From Flavobacteriaceae bacterium (GTDB lineage: Bacteria; Bacteroidota; Bacteroidia; Flavobacteriales; Flavobacteriaceae), in NCBI GenBank assembly GCA_018402135.1, contig JAGYJF010000002.1, forward strand, positions 558,001 through 622,000: DNA of 64,000 nucleotides, given 5' to 3'. Positions 44,920-55,266 of the stretch are shown piece after piece. Positions within the stretch are counted from its first letter, which is position 1. Every line of letters starts with the position of its first letter. Position numbers and translations under genes: made by a program. A model generated the notes under the pieces. The model made no database searches. It had not been told where the DNA came from and saw nothing but the letters and a program-made list of their open reading frames with translations.

Positions 44920-45777
44920 ATGAAAAAACTAATCTTACTAAGTGTAGTATCGATGTTTATTTTAGGGTCTTGTGTCTCTAAAAAAGAATACACCGCACTT
45001 GAAGCCAAACAAAAAGAAACTCAAGATTTACTGAACACAGCAACAGTTAAATTAAACACATGCCTTTCAGACGCTGCTGCAGCCAATGCACGTGTTGAAG
45101 GATTAAGAGACCAATTAGCCGATTTGCGTAAATCTAACCAAGATTTAATTGATACTAAAGGAAATTTAACAACCCTTACGCAAAAAGGAGCTGAAAACTT
45201 AGAGCGTTCGCTCGAAAGCTTAAAGGAAAGAGATTTAAAAATTACCAGACTACAAGATGCACTTACTAGAAAAGATAGTGTTACTTTGGCAATTGTAACT
45301 TCCTTAAAGAGAGAAGTTGGTATTAACGACCCAGACATTGAAATTAATGTTGAAAAAGGGGTAGTATTTATCTCTATTGCTGACAAATTACTTTTCCAAA
45401 GCGGAAGTTACAATGTAACCAATCGTGCTAAAGAAATTTTAGCTAAAGTTGCTAAAGTAATCAAGAGCAAACCAAACTTTGAAGCGATGGTTGAAGCGCA
45501 CACGGACAATGTTCCTTACAAAAGAGACGTATTGTTAGACAACTGGGACTTAAGTGTGAAACGCGCTACTTCTGTTGTACGCGTACTTGAAAGTTTAGAA
45601 GTGAATCCACAACAGTTAATTGCTTCTGGTAGAAGTTACCATGTGCCTTTAGTTGAAAATGATACGGCCGAAAATAGAGCTAAAAACAGACGTACTCGCA
45701 TTGTTGTACTTCCGAAAATCGATCAATTCTACGAAATGGTTGAAACAGAAATGAAAAAATTAGCTGAAGGAAATTAA
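44920..45777 (+). CDS. OmpA-family peptidoglycan-binding lipoprotein
   Basis: 285 residues. Lipobox ILGSC with Cys18. Residues about 25-135 form a coiled coil (heptads in KEYTALEAKQKETQDLLNT and RDQLADLRKSNQDLID), then an OmpA-like C-terminal domain (about 155-265) with FQSGSY, EAHTDNVP and NRRTRIVV, which bind diaminopimelate of peptidoglycan. Likely tethers the outer membrane to the wall. Followed by a strong terminator. Confidence 0.92.
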   Translation: MKKLILLSVVSMFILGSCVSKKEYTALEAKQKETQDLLNTATVKLNTCLSDAAAANARVEGLRDQLADLRKSNQDLIDTKGNLTTLTQKGAENLERSLESLKERDLKITRLQDALTRKDSVTLAIVTSLKREVGINDPDIEINVEKGVVFISIADKLLFQSGSYNVTNRAKEILAKVAKVIKSKPNFEAMVEAHTDNVPYKRDVLLDNWDLSVKRATSVVRVLESLEVNPQQLIASGRSYHVPLVENDTAENRAKNRRTRIVVLPKIDQFYEMVETEMKKLAEGN

Positions 45778-45799
45778 GACTTTCCGAAAATAAATTATT

Positions 45800-45830
45800 A
45801 AACCCATTCTTTTTTAGAGTGGGTTTTTTT
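45800..45830 (+). terminator. Terminator after the OmpA gene
   Basis: Eleven-bp stem (45800-45810 with 45816-45826, one G-U), five-base loop, seven T to 45830. The minus-strand gene ends at 45846. Confidence 0.85.
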
Positions 45831-45845
45831 ATGCAAATAAACAAG

Positions 45846-46466
45846 CTAAAAAATTTCGATACTTCCTTTTCCTTGACGTATGATTTCGGGTGGCTCAACG
45901 GATAAATCTATTACAGTTGAAGCTTCATTATCGCCATAACCGCCGTCAATTACTAAATCTACTAGATTGTCCCATTTTTCTAAAATCAATTCAGGATCGG
46001 TGGTGTATTCTAAAATTTCATCTTCATCTCTTATAGAAGTTGAGACCAACGGATTACCTAATTGACGTACAATTTCTAGGGTAATATTATTATTTGGGAT
46101 TCTGATACCAACCGTTTTGCGCTTTTTAAACGGATGTGGTAAAGACTTTGCACCTGGCAAAATAAAGGTGTAAGGCCCTGGTAATGCGCGTTTCAAAATT
46201 TTAAAGGTGGCTGTATCGATTTGCTTGATATAATCACTTAAATCACTCAAATCGTGACAAATAAAGGAGAAGTTGGTTTTCTCAAGCTTCACGCCTTTAA
46301 TGCGTGCAATGCGTTCTAATGCTTTTATGTTGGTGATATCGCAGCCCAAACCGTAAACCGTATCGGTTGGGTAAATAACGAGGCCACCACGTCTTAACAC
46401 TTCAACAACCTGTTTGATTTGTTTCGGATTGGGATTTTCGTTAAATAATTTTATAAACTCCGCCAT
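45846..46466 (-). CDS. L-threonylcarbamoyladenylate synthase (Sua5/YciO/YrdC family)
   Basis: 206 residues with the single YrdC domain: KRGGLVIYPTDTVYGLGCDI, then IKGVKLEKTNFSFIC and the conserved PGPYTFILPG loop. Acts in the first step of t6A37 synthesis in tRNA (or is a close YciO paralogue). The gene starts 11 bases after the uvrD-like gene, same strand, probably one operon. I do not give a symbol because TsaC and YciO are not separable by eye. Confidence 0.88.
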   Translation of the reverse strand: MAEFIKLFNENPNPKQIKQVVEVLRRGGLVIYPTDTVYGLGCDITNIKALERIARIKGVKLEKTNFSFICHDLSDLSDYIKQIDTATFKILKRALPGPYTFILPGAKSLPHPFKKRKTVGIRIPNNNITLEIVRQLGNPLVSTSIRDEDEILEYTTDPELILEKWDNLVDLVIDGGYGDNEASTVIDLSVEPPEIIRQGKGSIEIF

Positions 46467-46477
46467 TTGACTACAAT

Positions 46478-48793
46478 TTAACCTAAAATTTCAAGCTTGG
46501 CAAAACGCAATAATAATTTTTTCACGCCGCCGTGTTCAAAATTTATTTCCGCTTTTATATCAGTTCCGGTTCCCTCAATTTTTAAAACTTCTCCTTTGCC
46601 AAAGCGCAAATGCGAAACAATATTGCCCACAACTAATTTATCATCAAATAGATTTGACGTTTTAGATGTGTCTGTTTTGGCCATAGGTTTTAAATTTTTA
46701 GGCGCTACAAATTTAGGCGGAACTGCTTCTTTTTTTCTAATAGTTGGTTTTTTAAACCTTACCACATTGGGTTCTACATCACCAAAAATATCTGCATCAA
46801 GCATCGGGTTAAATCGACGTTCTTGCATGGGTGTAATGTTATCTAAAAACTGATCGTCAATTTCTTCAATAAACCTGCTTGGTTCTGCATCAATAAGTTT
46901 ACCCCAACGATAGCGGGTTAAGGTATATGTTAAATAAGCTTGCTTTTCTGCTCTGGTAAGTGCCACATAAAATAAGCGTCGTTCTTCCTCAAGTTCAGAG
47001 CGTGTGTTCATACTCATGGCGCTTGGAAATAAATCCTCTTCCATTCCAACGATAAACACAAAAGGAAATTCTAAACCTTTTGCTAGGTGAATGGTCATCA
47101 GCGCTACTTTGTTATCGTCGGTATCTTCATTGTCTAAATCGGTAGCCAAAGCGACGTCTTCTAAAAATTCGGCCAGTGAAGCCGTGCTATCGGCAATTTC
47201 CTTCTGACCTTCTACAAAATCTTTAATACCGTTGATTAATTCTTCAATATTTTCCATACGCGCTACACCATCAGGCGTGCCGTCTTTTTTGAATTCGCGC
47301 AACAAACCAGAAACTTTGGCAACGTGGTCGGCCAATTCAAAAGCATTCATATTCTGATTCATCACCTGAAAGCTTTGAATCATCGTAACAAAATTGTCCA
47401 ATTTGGTTTTGGTACCAGCATTGATACCCATGTCTATCGAATTGAGGTTTTCTAAAACCTCAAAAATACTTTTATCATGCTTATTAGCGGCGATAATTAG
47501 CTTGTCAATGGTGGTTTGTCCAATGCCTCGGGCTGGAAAATTGATGATCCGTTTTAAAGCTTCTTCATCCGCAGGATTAATAATCAGACGTAAATAAGAA
47601 AGAATATCTTTAATTTCTTTTCGTTGGTAGAAGGATGTGCCTCCAAAGATTCTGTAAGGTATATCGCGCTTTCGCAAAGCTTCTTCCATTGCTCTGGACT
47701 GCGCATTGGTACGATACAATATGGCAAAATCTTTATTGTGTAGTTGCTCTTGCATTTTCACTTCAAAAATAGTGCTGGCCACAAATCTACCTTCATCCCC
47801 GTCAGTTAACGATCGGTGTACTTTAATTTTATTACCAGTATCATTCGAGGTCCAAACAACCTTATCTATTTTACTTTTATTATGCGCGATAATAGAATTG
47901 GCCGCGTTTACAATGGTTTTAGTAGAACGGTAATTTTGCTCTAAACGGTACATTGCCACCTCATCATAATCGCGTTGGAAATTGAGAATATTGTTAATAT
48001 TCGCGCCTCTAAAAGCGTAAATACTTTGCGCATCATCGCCAACCACACATATATTTTGAAATCTATCAGCCAAAGCTCTCACAATTAAATACTGCGAATG
48101 GTTGGTATCTTGGTACTCATCTACCAGAATATATCTAAACCGGTTTTGATATTTGGCTAATACATCAGGAAAACGGGTTAATAATTCATTGGTTTTTAGT
48201 AATAAATCATCAAAATCCATCGCGCCAGCTTTAAAACACCTGTCCACATAGTTTTTGTAAATTTCGCCCATTTTTGGGCGTTTGGCCATTGCATCCGATT
48301 CAATTAATTCAGGATTGTTATAATAAGCACGAACCGTAATCAAGCTATTCTTAAAGGAAGAAATTCTGGAGCGTATTTGTTTGTACTTGTAAATATCCTT
48401 ATCTAAATTCATTTCTTTAATAATAGACGAAATGAGTTTATCAGAATCTTGGGTATCGTAAATGGTAAAATTGTTGGGATAGCCTAATTTGTCGGATTCA
48501 ATACGAAGGATTTTTGCAAAAACTGAGTGAAACGTTCCCATCCATAAATTTTTTGCTTCGCTACTTCCTACAATCTCTGAAATTCTGGATTTCATCTCTC
48601 TGGCAGCCTTATTGGTAAATGTGAGCGCCAGAACATTAAAAGGATCGACGCCTTTGCTCATTAAATAAGCAATACGAAATGTGAGCACCCGGGTTTTTCC
48701 AGATCCTGCACCAGCAATAACCATTAATGGACCATCAACATGGGTTGTTGGCGCCAGTTGCGCATCGTTTAACTGACTGAGATATTCCTTCAA
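46478..48793 (-). CDS. UvrD/PcrA-type ATP-dependent DNA helicase
   Basis: 771 residues, starting at TTG (48791-48793): the in-frame TGA just upstream excludes an earlier start. Motifs: Walker A GAGSGKT (residues 28-34), FTNKAAREMK, VDEYQDTNHSQ (motif II), QNYRST and ALTRAEKQAYLTYT. C-terminal Tudor-like tail (VGNIVSHLRFGKGEV). Unwinds DNA in nucleotide excision and mismatch repair. UvrD versus PcrA is a naming matter. Confidence 0.94.
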   Translation of the reverse strand: MKEYLSQLNDAQLAPTTHVDGPLMVIAGAGSGKTRVLTFRIAYLMSKGVDPFNVLALTFTNKAAREMKSRISEIVGSSEAKNLWMGTFHSVFAKILRIESDKLGYPNNFTIYDTQDSDKLISSIIKEMNLDKDIYKYKQIRSRISSFKNSLITVRAYYNNPELIESDAMAKRPKMGEIYKNYVDRCFKAGAMDFDDLLLKTNELLTRFPDVLAKYQNRFRYILVDEYQDTNHSQYLIVRALADRFQNICVVGDDAQSIYAFRGANINNILNFQRDYDEVAMYRLEQNYRSTKTIVNAANSIIAHNKSKIDKVVWTSNDTGNKIKVHRSLTDGDEGRFVASTIFEVKMQEQLHNKDFAILYRTNAQSRAMEEALRKRDIPYRIFGGTSFYQRKEIKDILSYLRLIINPADEEALKRIINFPARGIGQTTIDKLIIAANKHDKSIFEVLENLNSIDMGINAGTKTKLDNFVTMIQSFQVMNQNMNAFELADHVAKVSGLLREFKKDGTPDGVARMENIEELINGIKDFVEGQKEIADSTASLAEFLEDVALATDLDNEDTDDNKVALMTIHLAKGLEFPFVFIVGMEEDLFPSAMSMNTRSELEEERRLFYVALTRAEKQAYLTYTLTRYRWGKLIDAEPSRFIEEIDDQFLDNITPMQERRFNPMLDADIFGDVEPNVVRFKKPTIRKKEAVPPKFVAPKNLKPMAKTDTSKTSNLFDDKLVVGNIVSHLRFGKGEVLKIEGTGTDIKAEINFEHGGVKKLLLRFAKLEILG

Positions 48794-48949
48794 TTTAATT
48801 CAAATTTTAAAAACGTGAAATTAACCATTGTTATGCTTTTTGAGCCACAGAATTATCAATAATTATAAACAATTGGACTAAAATGAATGCCTGCATTCAA
48901 ATTTTAAATATATATTTAGAAATTCAACTATTAATAACAATTATACCTT

Positions 48950-50227
48950 ATGAAAAAGCTTATACTATTATTTTTTATTTGCTCCCAATTTATGCTGTCT
49001 CAAAATACGACTATTGAAGCAGATATTGCCGAAATAGAATCTAAAATTATTGAATGGCGTCGCTATTTTCATCAAAACCCGGAGTTGTCAAATCGAGAAT
49101 TCAACACTGCCGAAAAAATTGCAGAACATTTAAAAAGTCTGGGATTAGAAGTTCAGACAGGCATTGCAAAAACTGGTGTCGTAGCGTTATTAAAAGGCGA
49201 TAATCCAGGAAAAGTAATCGCATTAAGAGCCGACATTGATGCGTTGCCGGTAACCGAACGCAACAATTTGCCATTTAAATCAGAAGTGAAAACTGAGTTT
49301 TTAGGAACGCCCACCGGCGTGATGCACGCTTGCGGACACGACACTCATATTGCCATTTTAATGGGTGTGGCCGAAATACTATCCAAACACAAAGATAAAA
49401 TTAACGGTACGGTCAAGTTTATTTTTCAACCAGCCGAAGAAGGTCCACCACCTGGTGAAGAAGGCGGCGCCAAATTAATGATAAAAGAAGGTGTGATGAA
49501 CAACCCTAAGGTAGATGCTATTTTTGGATTGCACATAAGCTCAGACACGCCAGTTGGAACTATAGAATACAAACCTGGAGGCATCATGGCATCGGTAGAG
49601 CGCTTTGTTATAACTGTAAAAGGCAAACAAACCCATGGCTCACAGCCTTGGGCTGGCGTTGATCCGATATTAATTTCAGCCAAAATTATTGATGGATTAC
49701 AAACTATTATCAGTCGCGAAGCACCTTTAACTAAAGAAGCTGCAGTTATTACAGTAGGTAAAATTACGGCGGGCACTCGTTTTAATATTATTCCAGAATC
49801 AGCCGAATTAATTGGTACTGTTCGAACACTTGATAAAGACATGCGAACCTTAATTGAACGCAGAATGACCGAAATGGTTACGACACTAGCAAAAGCATAT
49901 GGTGGTGAAGCTGAAATCACCTTTCAGAATAATGCTGCTATCACCTTTAACGATCCAGATTTGGTCGCTCAAATGTTACCATCCCTTCAAAAAGTTGCTA
50001 GCAAAGACAAAGTTCAACTTTGCAAGGCGACGACTGGTGGTGAAGATTTTTCATTTTTTCAAGAAGTTGTTCCAGGGTTTTACTTCTTTTTAGGAGGTAT
50101 GACACCAGGAAACACCAAAGCCTTTCCACATCATACACCCGATTTTATGATTGATGAAAGTGGCATGCTCTTAGGCGTACAATCGTTTATTGCACTTACT
50201 TTTGATTATTTAAATGCTGCAAACTAA
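48950..50227 (+). CDS. M20-family amidohydrolase, exported
   Basis: 425 residues with signal peptide (MKKLILLFFICSQFMLS). The M20D metal site is in MHACGHDTH (His126, Cys128, His130) and AEEGPPPGEEGG. Related to indole-acetyl-amino-acid, hippurate and N-acyl-amino-acid hydrolases. Likely periplasmic release of amino acids. A TATATTTA element about 30 bases upstream has one mismatch to the -7 box. Confidence 0.9.
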   Translation: MKKLILLFFICSQFMLSQNTTIEADIAEIESKIIEWRRYFHQNPELSNREFNTAEKIAEHLKSLGLEVQTGIAKTGVVALLKGDNPGKVIALRADIDALPVTERNNLPFKSEVKTEFLGTPTGVMHACGHDTHIAILMGVAEILSKHKDKINGTVKFIFQPAEEGPPPGEEGGAKLMIKEGVMNNPKVDAIFGLHISSDTPVGTIEYKPGGIMASVERFVITVKGKQTHGSQPWAGVDPILISAKIIDGLQTIISREAPLTKEAAVITVGKITAGTRFNIIPESAELIGTVRTLDKDMRTLIERRMTEMVTTLAKAYGGEAEITFQNNAAITFNDPDLVAQMLPSLQKVASKDKVQLCKATTGGEDFSFFQEVVPGFYFFLGGMTPGNTKAFPHHTPDFMIDESGMLLGVQSFIALTFDYLNAAN

Positions 50228-50276
50228 ATCTTTTTAAAACGACTGAACTTTTGGCTTTAATCATTTGTTTCAATAT

Positions 50277-50307
50277 TTCGAGACTTTTAATAGATTGTAT
50301 ATATTTG
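50277..50307 (+). promoter_or_regulatory. Putative promoter of the 50337 gene
   Basis: TTCG (50277-50280), 19-base spacer, TATATTTG (50300-50307, full match), 29 bases before the start codon. Confidence 0.5.
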
Positions 50308-50336
50308 GGCTGAGATTATAAAAATCAATTTTTGTT

Positions 50337-50855
50337 ATGGAAACCAAACTTTTCGACTTAGCCCTTTATGCCATTCCTGCTATAATTACTGGAGGTATCG
50401 CTTATTACTTTTTTAAACAGCATATTGAAAATGAATTTCACCAACGACGCTATCATTTACAGCGCGAAATTCAGAAGGAAGCATTTCCTCTCAGACTTCA
50501 AGCTTATGAGCGTATGGCCCTTTTTTTAGAGCGTATTTCACCCTCCAAATTATTAATAAGAGTAAGTCCAAAAAGCTCAAATAAAAACGATTACGAGTCT
50601 TTACTTATAGCAAGTATTGAACAAGAATTTGAGCATAATTTGTCTCAACAAATTTATGTTTCAGATGAATGCTGGAGTATTATTTCGGCTGCTAAAAATG
50701 CCACCATACAATTAATTCGCAAAGCCAACATGCTTGAAAAAACTGATACAGCCAATAAGCTACGTGAAGTTGTATTAACCGAACTGATGGACAAACAAGC
50801 ACCGAGTAGCGCGGCACTTTCTTATATTAAAAAAGAGGTAGGCGACTTGTGGTAA
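50337..50855 (+). CDS. Membrane-anchored helical protein, conserved unknown
   Basis: 172 residues. One N-terminal transmembrane helix (about 8-27, YAIPAIITGGIAYYFF) then a long charged helical domain (HQRRYHLQREIQKEAFPLRLQAYERMALFLERISPSKLL). No motif recognised. The protein resembles a Bacteroidota-only hypothetical family but I cannot name it. Convergent with the M1 peptidase gene (one base apart). Confidence 0.78.
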   Translation: METKLFDLALYAIPAIITGGIAYYFFKQHIENEFHQRRYHLQREIQKEAFPLRLQAYERMALFLERISPSKLLIRVSPKSSNKNDYESLLIASIEQEFEHNLSQQIYVSDECWSIISAAKNATIQLIRKANMLEKTDTANKLREVVLTELMDKQAPSSAALSYIKKEVGDLW

Positions 50856-50856
50856 A

Positions 50857-52863
50857 TTAATTTTTTGAGTTGAAAAATTCTTTAAATCTAGACTGCGTTG
50901 ATAATTTTTCAATGAGCTCTTTTGAAAAGCTTTTAAACCTCCAATTGTGATGTTTTGAAGCATCATAGAGGTTGTTTAATGCTTCAGGATTCCATAAATT
51001 CAATAGCTTCAAAAAGCCAAAGGCCGATTGTCGTATTTCGAAGCCAAAATCCTTTGAAGTATGGTTGATTAATTCATCAATAAATTGATTCTTATTTTGA
51101 ATTTCGTATTCGGGAGTGGCAATGGCTAGTGCTAACCATAACAGTCGTACATTTTTTAGGTTATTTCCGTCTACTTCCCCTAATGTGTCTAAGTATTTTT
51201 CTCTGTCTTCTGGGAAATTAGTCCATAACTTATAGAGTGCTCCTTCAATCGTAACATACGATGCATCCTGCAATAAGGATTCAAAATTTGACTTTAACTG
51301 TTCCGGTATCTCCGTCAACGATAATGCTATGGCTTGCCTGACTTCCCAATCTTCATTAAAATGATTTTCATTAATTAAATTTGGAAGTTGCGCAATGAGT
51401 TTCGACTTTATTTTAGGGTCTAATGGCATGGTCATGTAATCTTTACACTTAGATTGAAATAACTCGCAGTCAATCATTTCGTAATCTTTAATTAACATAC
51501 TGTCATCTTTCAATGCTTCTAAAACATCATCATAATCAAAGCTATTCTCTTCTAACCATTTAGATACAAAATTAACGAGCGAGACACTACTTTCCGCCTC
51601 TAGTTCCTTTATCAAATCTGAAGTTTTTGCCGAGGCAAAGGAATGCTTTCGTAAATAATTAGCAACTGCATTTTTAAAATCCTTGTCACCAATTTTTTTC
51701 CTTAAGAGATATAAAACAACAGCACCTTTTTGATAAAAGGTTAAACTACTTGCTTCAGCATCAATCAAGGCCGTAGCGGAGCCAGATTGCTGTTGCGCCT
51801 TGAGCTGATTGGCATATTCGTAAAGTCGCCAGAAAAAATAATCATCACCAAAAACATGACGCTCCGCCAAAAGTGCATAATAGGTAGAAAAACCTTCTTG
51901 TAACCAATGGTGTTCGCTTGATTGCGCTGTGACCAAGTTACCAAACCAGTGATGTGCCAACTCGTGTGCGTTTACATTTACATAGTTTTTGTCGTTAAAT
52001 TCCCTTTCGTCAACCATATAACTATCCGAAAAAATAGTTAAGGTCGTGTTTTCCATGCCCGCATAAAGAAAATCATGCACTGGAACTTGCCTGTGAATTT
52101 CCCATGGAAAGGCCACTCCTATTTCTTCTTCCAAAAAATTGAAGATTTCCTTGGTGTAGCGATAGGTTGGTTCAGCTTTTAAAGAATCGTAAGGCGCATA
52201 ATACATTTCAAGTGGAATTCCGCTAGCTGATTTATCAAATCTGTTGCTATACCTGCCAGCCGCAATCGCCACCAAATAACTACTCATCGGTTGCTTCATT
52301 TGGTACGTCCAACGAGAAATACTATCGTTAATCATGGTTTTTTCAATAAGTAAACCATTGCTATTCAAAGAATAATTCGAATAAAAATCTAGTGAAATAT
52401 TAAAAATCAACTTCTCATTTACATCGTCGAAACTTGGCAACCAGTGGCTTGTGTATTTACCTTGACCTTGGGTCCAAACTTGATTAGGTGCATCGCTATC
52501 CCAACCAACAAAATACATGGTTTGTTTAGGGTACGCTTTAAAATTAAAACTTACTCTGTTTTTATTTGAAGGCTCAAAATTATGGTGAATCAACAATTTG
52601 TTGGTATGAACATTATATTTAACTTCTGAACTATTCAACTCAAGAGATTCAAATTCCATGTGATGCGCATCAATGAAAATGGAATCGACAGGCTTCAAAA
52701 CATCAAAAATCAATTCGCCACTGCCAGAAACCTCTTTGGTTAATGGATTGATGGCTATTTGGTAATTGGCGACCGTAAAATCTACCGCTGCTTGCTGTTG
52801 CGCTGAAATACCTAAAAGAGCAAAAGCATAAATGATACTAAAAATTAATATTTTCAAATTCAT
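50857..52863 (-). CDS. M1-family aminopeptidase
   Basis: 668 residues. Signal peptide (cleavage near GISAQQ), N-terminal beta-sandwich with YAGMENTT (GAMEN-like exopeptidase motif) then the zinc motif HELAHHW (residues 300-306, His300, His304) with Glu323 in LQEGF, and a C-terminal helical ARM-like domain. It removes N-terminal residues from peptides in the periplasm. Slightly shorter than PepN (about 870) because the last domain is reduced. Confidence 0.93.
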   Translation of the reverse strand: MNLKILIFSIIYAFALLGISAQQQAAVDFTVANYQIAINPLTKEVSGSGELIFDVLKPVDSIFIDAHHMEFESLELNSSEVKYNVHTNKLLIHHNFEPSNKNRVSFNFKAYPKQTMYFVGWDSDAPNQVWTQGQGKYTSHWLPSFDDVNEKLIFNISLDFYSNYSLNSNGLLIEKTMINDSISRWTYQMKQPMSSYLVAIAAGRYSNRFDKSASGIPLEMYYAPYDSLKAEPTYRYTKEIFNFLEEEIGVAFPWEIHRQVPVHDFLYAGMENTTLTIFSDSYMVDEREFNDKNYVNVNAHELAHHWFGNLVTAQSSEHHWLQEGFSTYYALLAERHVFGDDYFFWRLYEYANQLKAQQQSGSATALIDAEASSLTFYQKGAVVLYLLRKKIGDKDFKNAVANYLRKHSFASAKTSDLIKELEAESSVSLVNFVSKWLEENSFDYDDVLEALKDDSMLIKDYEMIDCELFQSKCKDYMTMPLDPKIKSKLIAQLPNLINENHFNEDWEVRQAIALSLTEIPEQLKSNFESLLQDASYVTIEGALYKLWTNFPEDREKYLDTLGEVDGNNLKNVRLLWLALAIATPEYEIQNKNQFIDELINHTSKDFGFEIRQSAFGFLKLLNLWNPEALNNLYDASKHHNWRFKSFSKELIEKLSTQSRFKEFFNSKN

Positions 52864-52906
52864 AATTGTGTAAGACCAAAATACAATAAATTATGCGTTT
52901 TCTGTC

Positions 52907-52996
52907 GGTCAGAATCTAAAACACAAATTCGGTTTAGATATTGCACCTGAAGCGTTGCCTAACAAACCAGAATTGATGGATTTTAATAAATTATGA
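52907..52996 (+). pseudogene. Possible remnant of a protein C-terminus upstream of recG
   Basis: Thirty codons in one frame with protein-like composition read GQNLKHKFGLDIAPEALPNK, then PELMDFNKL and a TGA at 52994-52996. The frame is open upstream into the M1 gene's leader but has no start. It could be a decayed gene end or chance; no homolog identified. Confidence 0.25.
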
Positions 52997-53049
52997 ATTT
53001 CCTATACTAGGAGAATAGTGACTTCGCTGGAATTTGGTAAATTCGCATA

Positions 53050-55191
53050 ATGAGTGTCAATTTACAAACTCCCATCGATTATTTAAAAGGCGTTGGCCCT
53101 AACCGAGCCGATTTATTGCGCACGGAGTTAGGCATTCATACCTATCAAGATTTAATCAATTTATTTCCTAATCGCTATATTGACCGAACCAAATATTACA
53201 AAATCAATGAATTACAACCTAATAGCTCCGAAATTCAAGTTATTGGAACCGTTGTAAATGTACAGGAGGTTTCACAAAAACACGGTAAACGGTTGGTGGC
53301 TACGTTCCAAGATGAAACAGGCAGCATGGAATTGGTTTGGTTCAGAGGCATTAAATGGATTAAGGAAAATTTAAAGCGCAACACCCCTTATGTAATCTTT
53401 GGAAAAGCCAATTGGTATAACGGTAGTTACAGCATGCCTCATCCAGATATGGAATTACTTACCGAGCACAAAGAAAGTTTGCGCTCTGCCATGCAGGCTA
53501 TTTATCCTTCAACAGAAAAACTCTCTAATAAAGGCATTACCAATCGTGTGGTTTCAAAAATTATGCAACAGTTATTTTTAGAAACCAAAGGGAAATTTGA
53601 AGAATCACTTTCTCCCAATTTACGCGATTCACAAAAACTAATATCCAAATCGGAAGCTTTATTCAATATCCATTTTCCAAAAAATCAAGACTTATTAGCC
53701 AAAGCTGAATTCCGATTAAAATTTGAAGAATTATTTTACATTCAACTACAACTTATTTTAAAAAATCTTATTCATAAATCAAAAATTAAGGGACTCACTT
53801 TTGTTAAAGTTGGCGATTATTTTAACACCTTTTACACCCAGCATTTACCCTTTGAATTAACCAATGCACAAAAGCGTGTTTTAAAAGAAATTCGTCAAGA
53901 TTTAGGTAGCAACGCTCAAATGAATCGTTTACTTCAAGGGGATGTAGGCTCAGGGAAGACGATAGTGGCCTTCATGTCAATGTTAATGGCACTTGACAAC
54001 GGTTTTCAAGCTTGCCTAATGGCACCGACTGCAATTTTGTCAGTACAGCATTACAACGGCATACTTGAGCTATGTAAACCGTTAAATATCAGTATAAAAC
54101 TACTCACTGGTTCAAGTACTACTTCAGAAAGAAAAGACATTGACGAAATGCTGCAAAATGGCAGTTTACAAATTATAATTGGCACGCATGCCTTACTGGA
54201 AGATAAGGTTGTTTTTAATAATTTGGGTCTGGTGATTATAGACGAACAACACCGATTTGGAGTTGCACAACGCGCCAAACTATGGAAGAAAGGACCAACG
54301 CAATCCTCCCAAAGTGGGGAAACAAAAGTTGTTTCTACGCCACCGCATATTTTAGTGATGACTGCAACGCCAATTCCGCGAACCCTTGCCATGAGTGTTT
54401 ACGGCGACCTCGATATTTCGGTGATTGATGAGCTACCAGCAGGACGAAAACCTATCAAAACGGTTCATAGATTTGACACCAATCGTTTAAAGGTGTTTAA
54501 ATTTATGAGAGATGAAATAAGCAAAGGCCGACAGGTATATGTGGTGTATCCGCTTATTCAAGAAAGCGCTAAAATGGACTATAAAGATCTTATGGATGGT
54601 TACGAAAGTATCGTCAGAGAATTTCCTATGCCAACTTATCAAATATCCATTGTTCATGGTAAAATGAAACCTTCGGATAAAGATTTTGAAATGCAACGTT
54701 TTATAAACGGTGAAACACAAATCATGGTTGCTACAACCGTTATCGAAGTTGGCGTAAACGTACCTAATGCTTCAGTAATGGTTATTGAAAGTGCTGAGCG
54801 TTTTGGGCTTTCCCAGCTACACCAGTTACGAGGGCGCGTTGGCCGTGGCGCTGAACAGAGTTATTGCATTTTAATGACCAGCCATAAACTTGGCAACGAC
54901 AGTAAAACCAGGCTAGAAACTATGACCCGCACCAACGACGGTTTTGAAATTGCCGAAGTGGATTTAAAACTTCGCGGGCCAGGCGATATCATGGGCACCC
55001 AGCAAAGTGGCGTACTAAACCTTAAAATTGCAGACATCGTAAAAGATAAAGACTTATTGAAACATGCCAGATTCTGTGCCCAACAAATTTTAAAATCCGA
55101 TCCAAGCTTGAATCAACCCGAAAACATGGCTATTTTAAAAACCTATCGCGCCTTAACCAAGTATAAAAATATTTGGAATTACATTTCTTAA
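53050..55191 (+). CDS. recG: ATP-dependent DNA helicase RecG
   Basis: 713 residues. N-terminal wedge domain (FPNRYIDRTKYYKI, OB fold), Walker A GDVGSGKT (residues 297-304), DEQH box IIDEQHRFGV, motif III TATPIPRT and the QLRGRVGRG motif VI. Regresses stalled forks and processes Holliday-junction-like structures. A TAAATTCG sequence just before the ATG resembles a -7 box with one mismatch. Confidence 0.96.
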   Translation: MSVNLQTPIDYLKGVGPNRADLLRTELGIHTYQDLINLFPNRYIDRTKYYKINELQPNSSEIQVIGTVVNVQEVSQKHGKRLVATFQDETGSMELVWFRGIKWIKENLKRNTPYVIFGKANWYNGSYSMPHPDMELLTEHKESLRSAMQAIYPSTEKLSNKGITNRVVSKIMQQLFLETKGKFEESLSPNLRDSQKLISKSEALFNIHFPKNQDLLAKAEFRLKFEELFYIQLQLILKNLIHKSKIKGLTFVKVGDYFNTFYTQHLPFELTNAQKRVLKEIRQDLGSNAQMNRLLQGDVGSGKTIVAFMSMLMALDNGFQACLMAPTAILSVQHYNGILELCKPLNISIKLLTGSSTTSERKDIDEMLQNGSLQIIIGTHALLEDKVVFNNLGLVIIDEQHRFGVAQRAKLWKKGPTQSSQSGETKVVSTPPHILVMTATPIPRTLAMSVYGDLDISVIDELPAGRKPIKTVHRFDTNRLKVFKFMRDEISKGRQVYVVYPLIQESAKMDYKDLMDGYESIVREFPMPTYQISIVHGKMKPSDKDFEMQRFINGETQIMVATTVIEVGVNVPNASVMVIESAERFGLSQLHQLRGRVGRGAEQSYCILMTSHKLGNDSKTRLETMTRTNDGFEIAEVDLKLRGPGDIMGTQQSGVLNLKIADIVKDKDLLKHARFCAQQILKSDPSLNQPENMAILKTYRALTKYKNIWNYIS

Positions 55192-55266
55192 ATAGTTGAG
55201 ATTTTAAAAAAAATCTGTATTAATATGCACTATATGAAGTAAATAATATCCATTAATTTAATGTAT

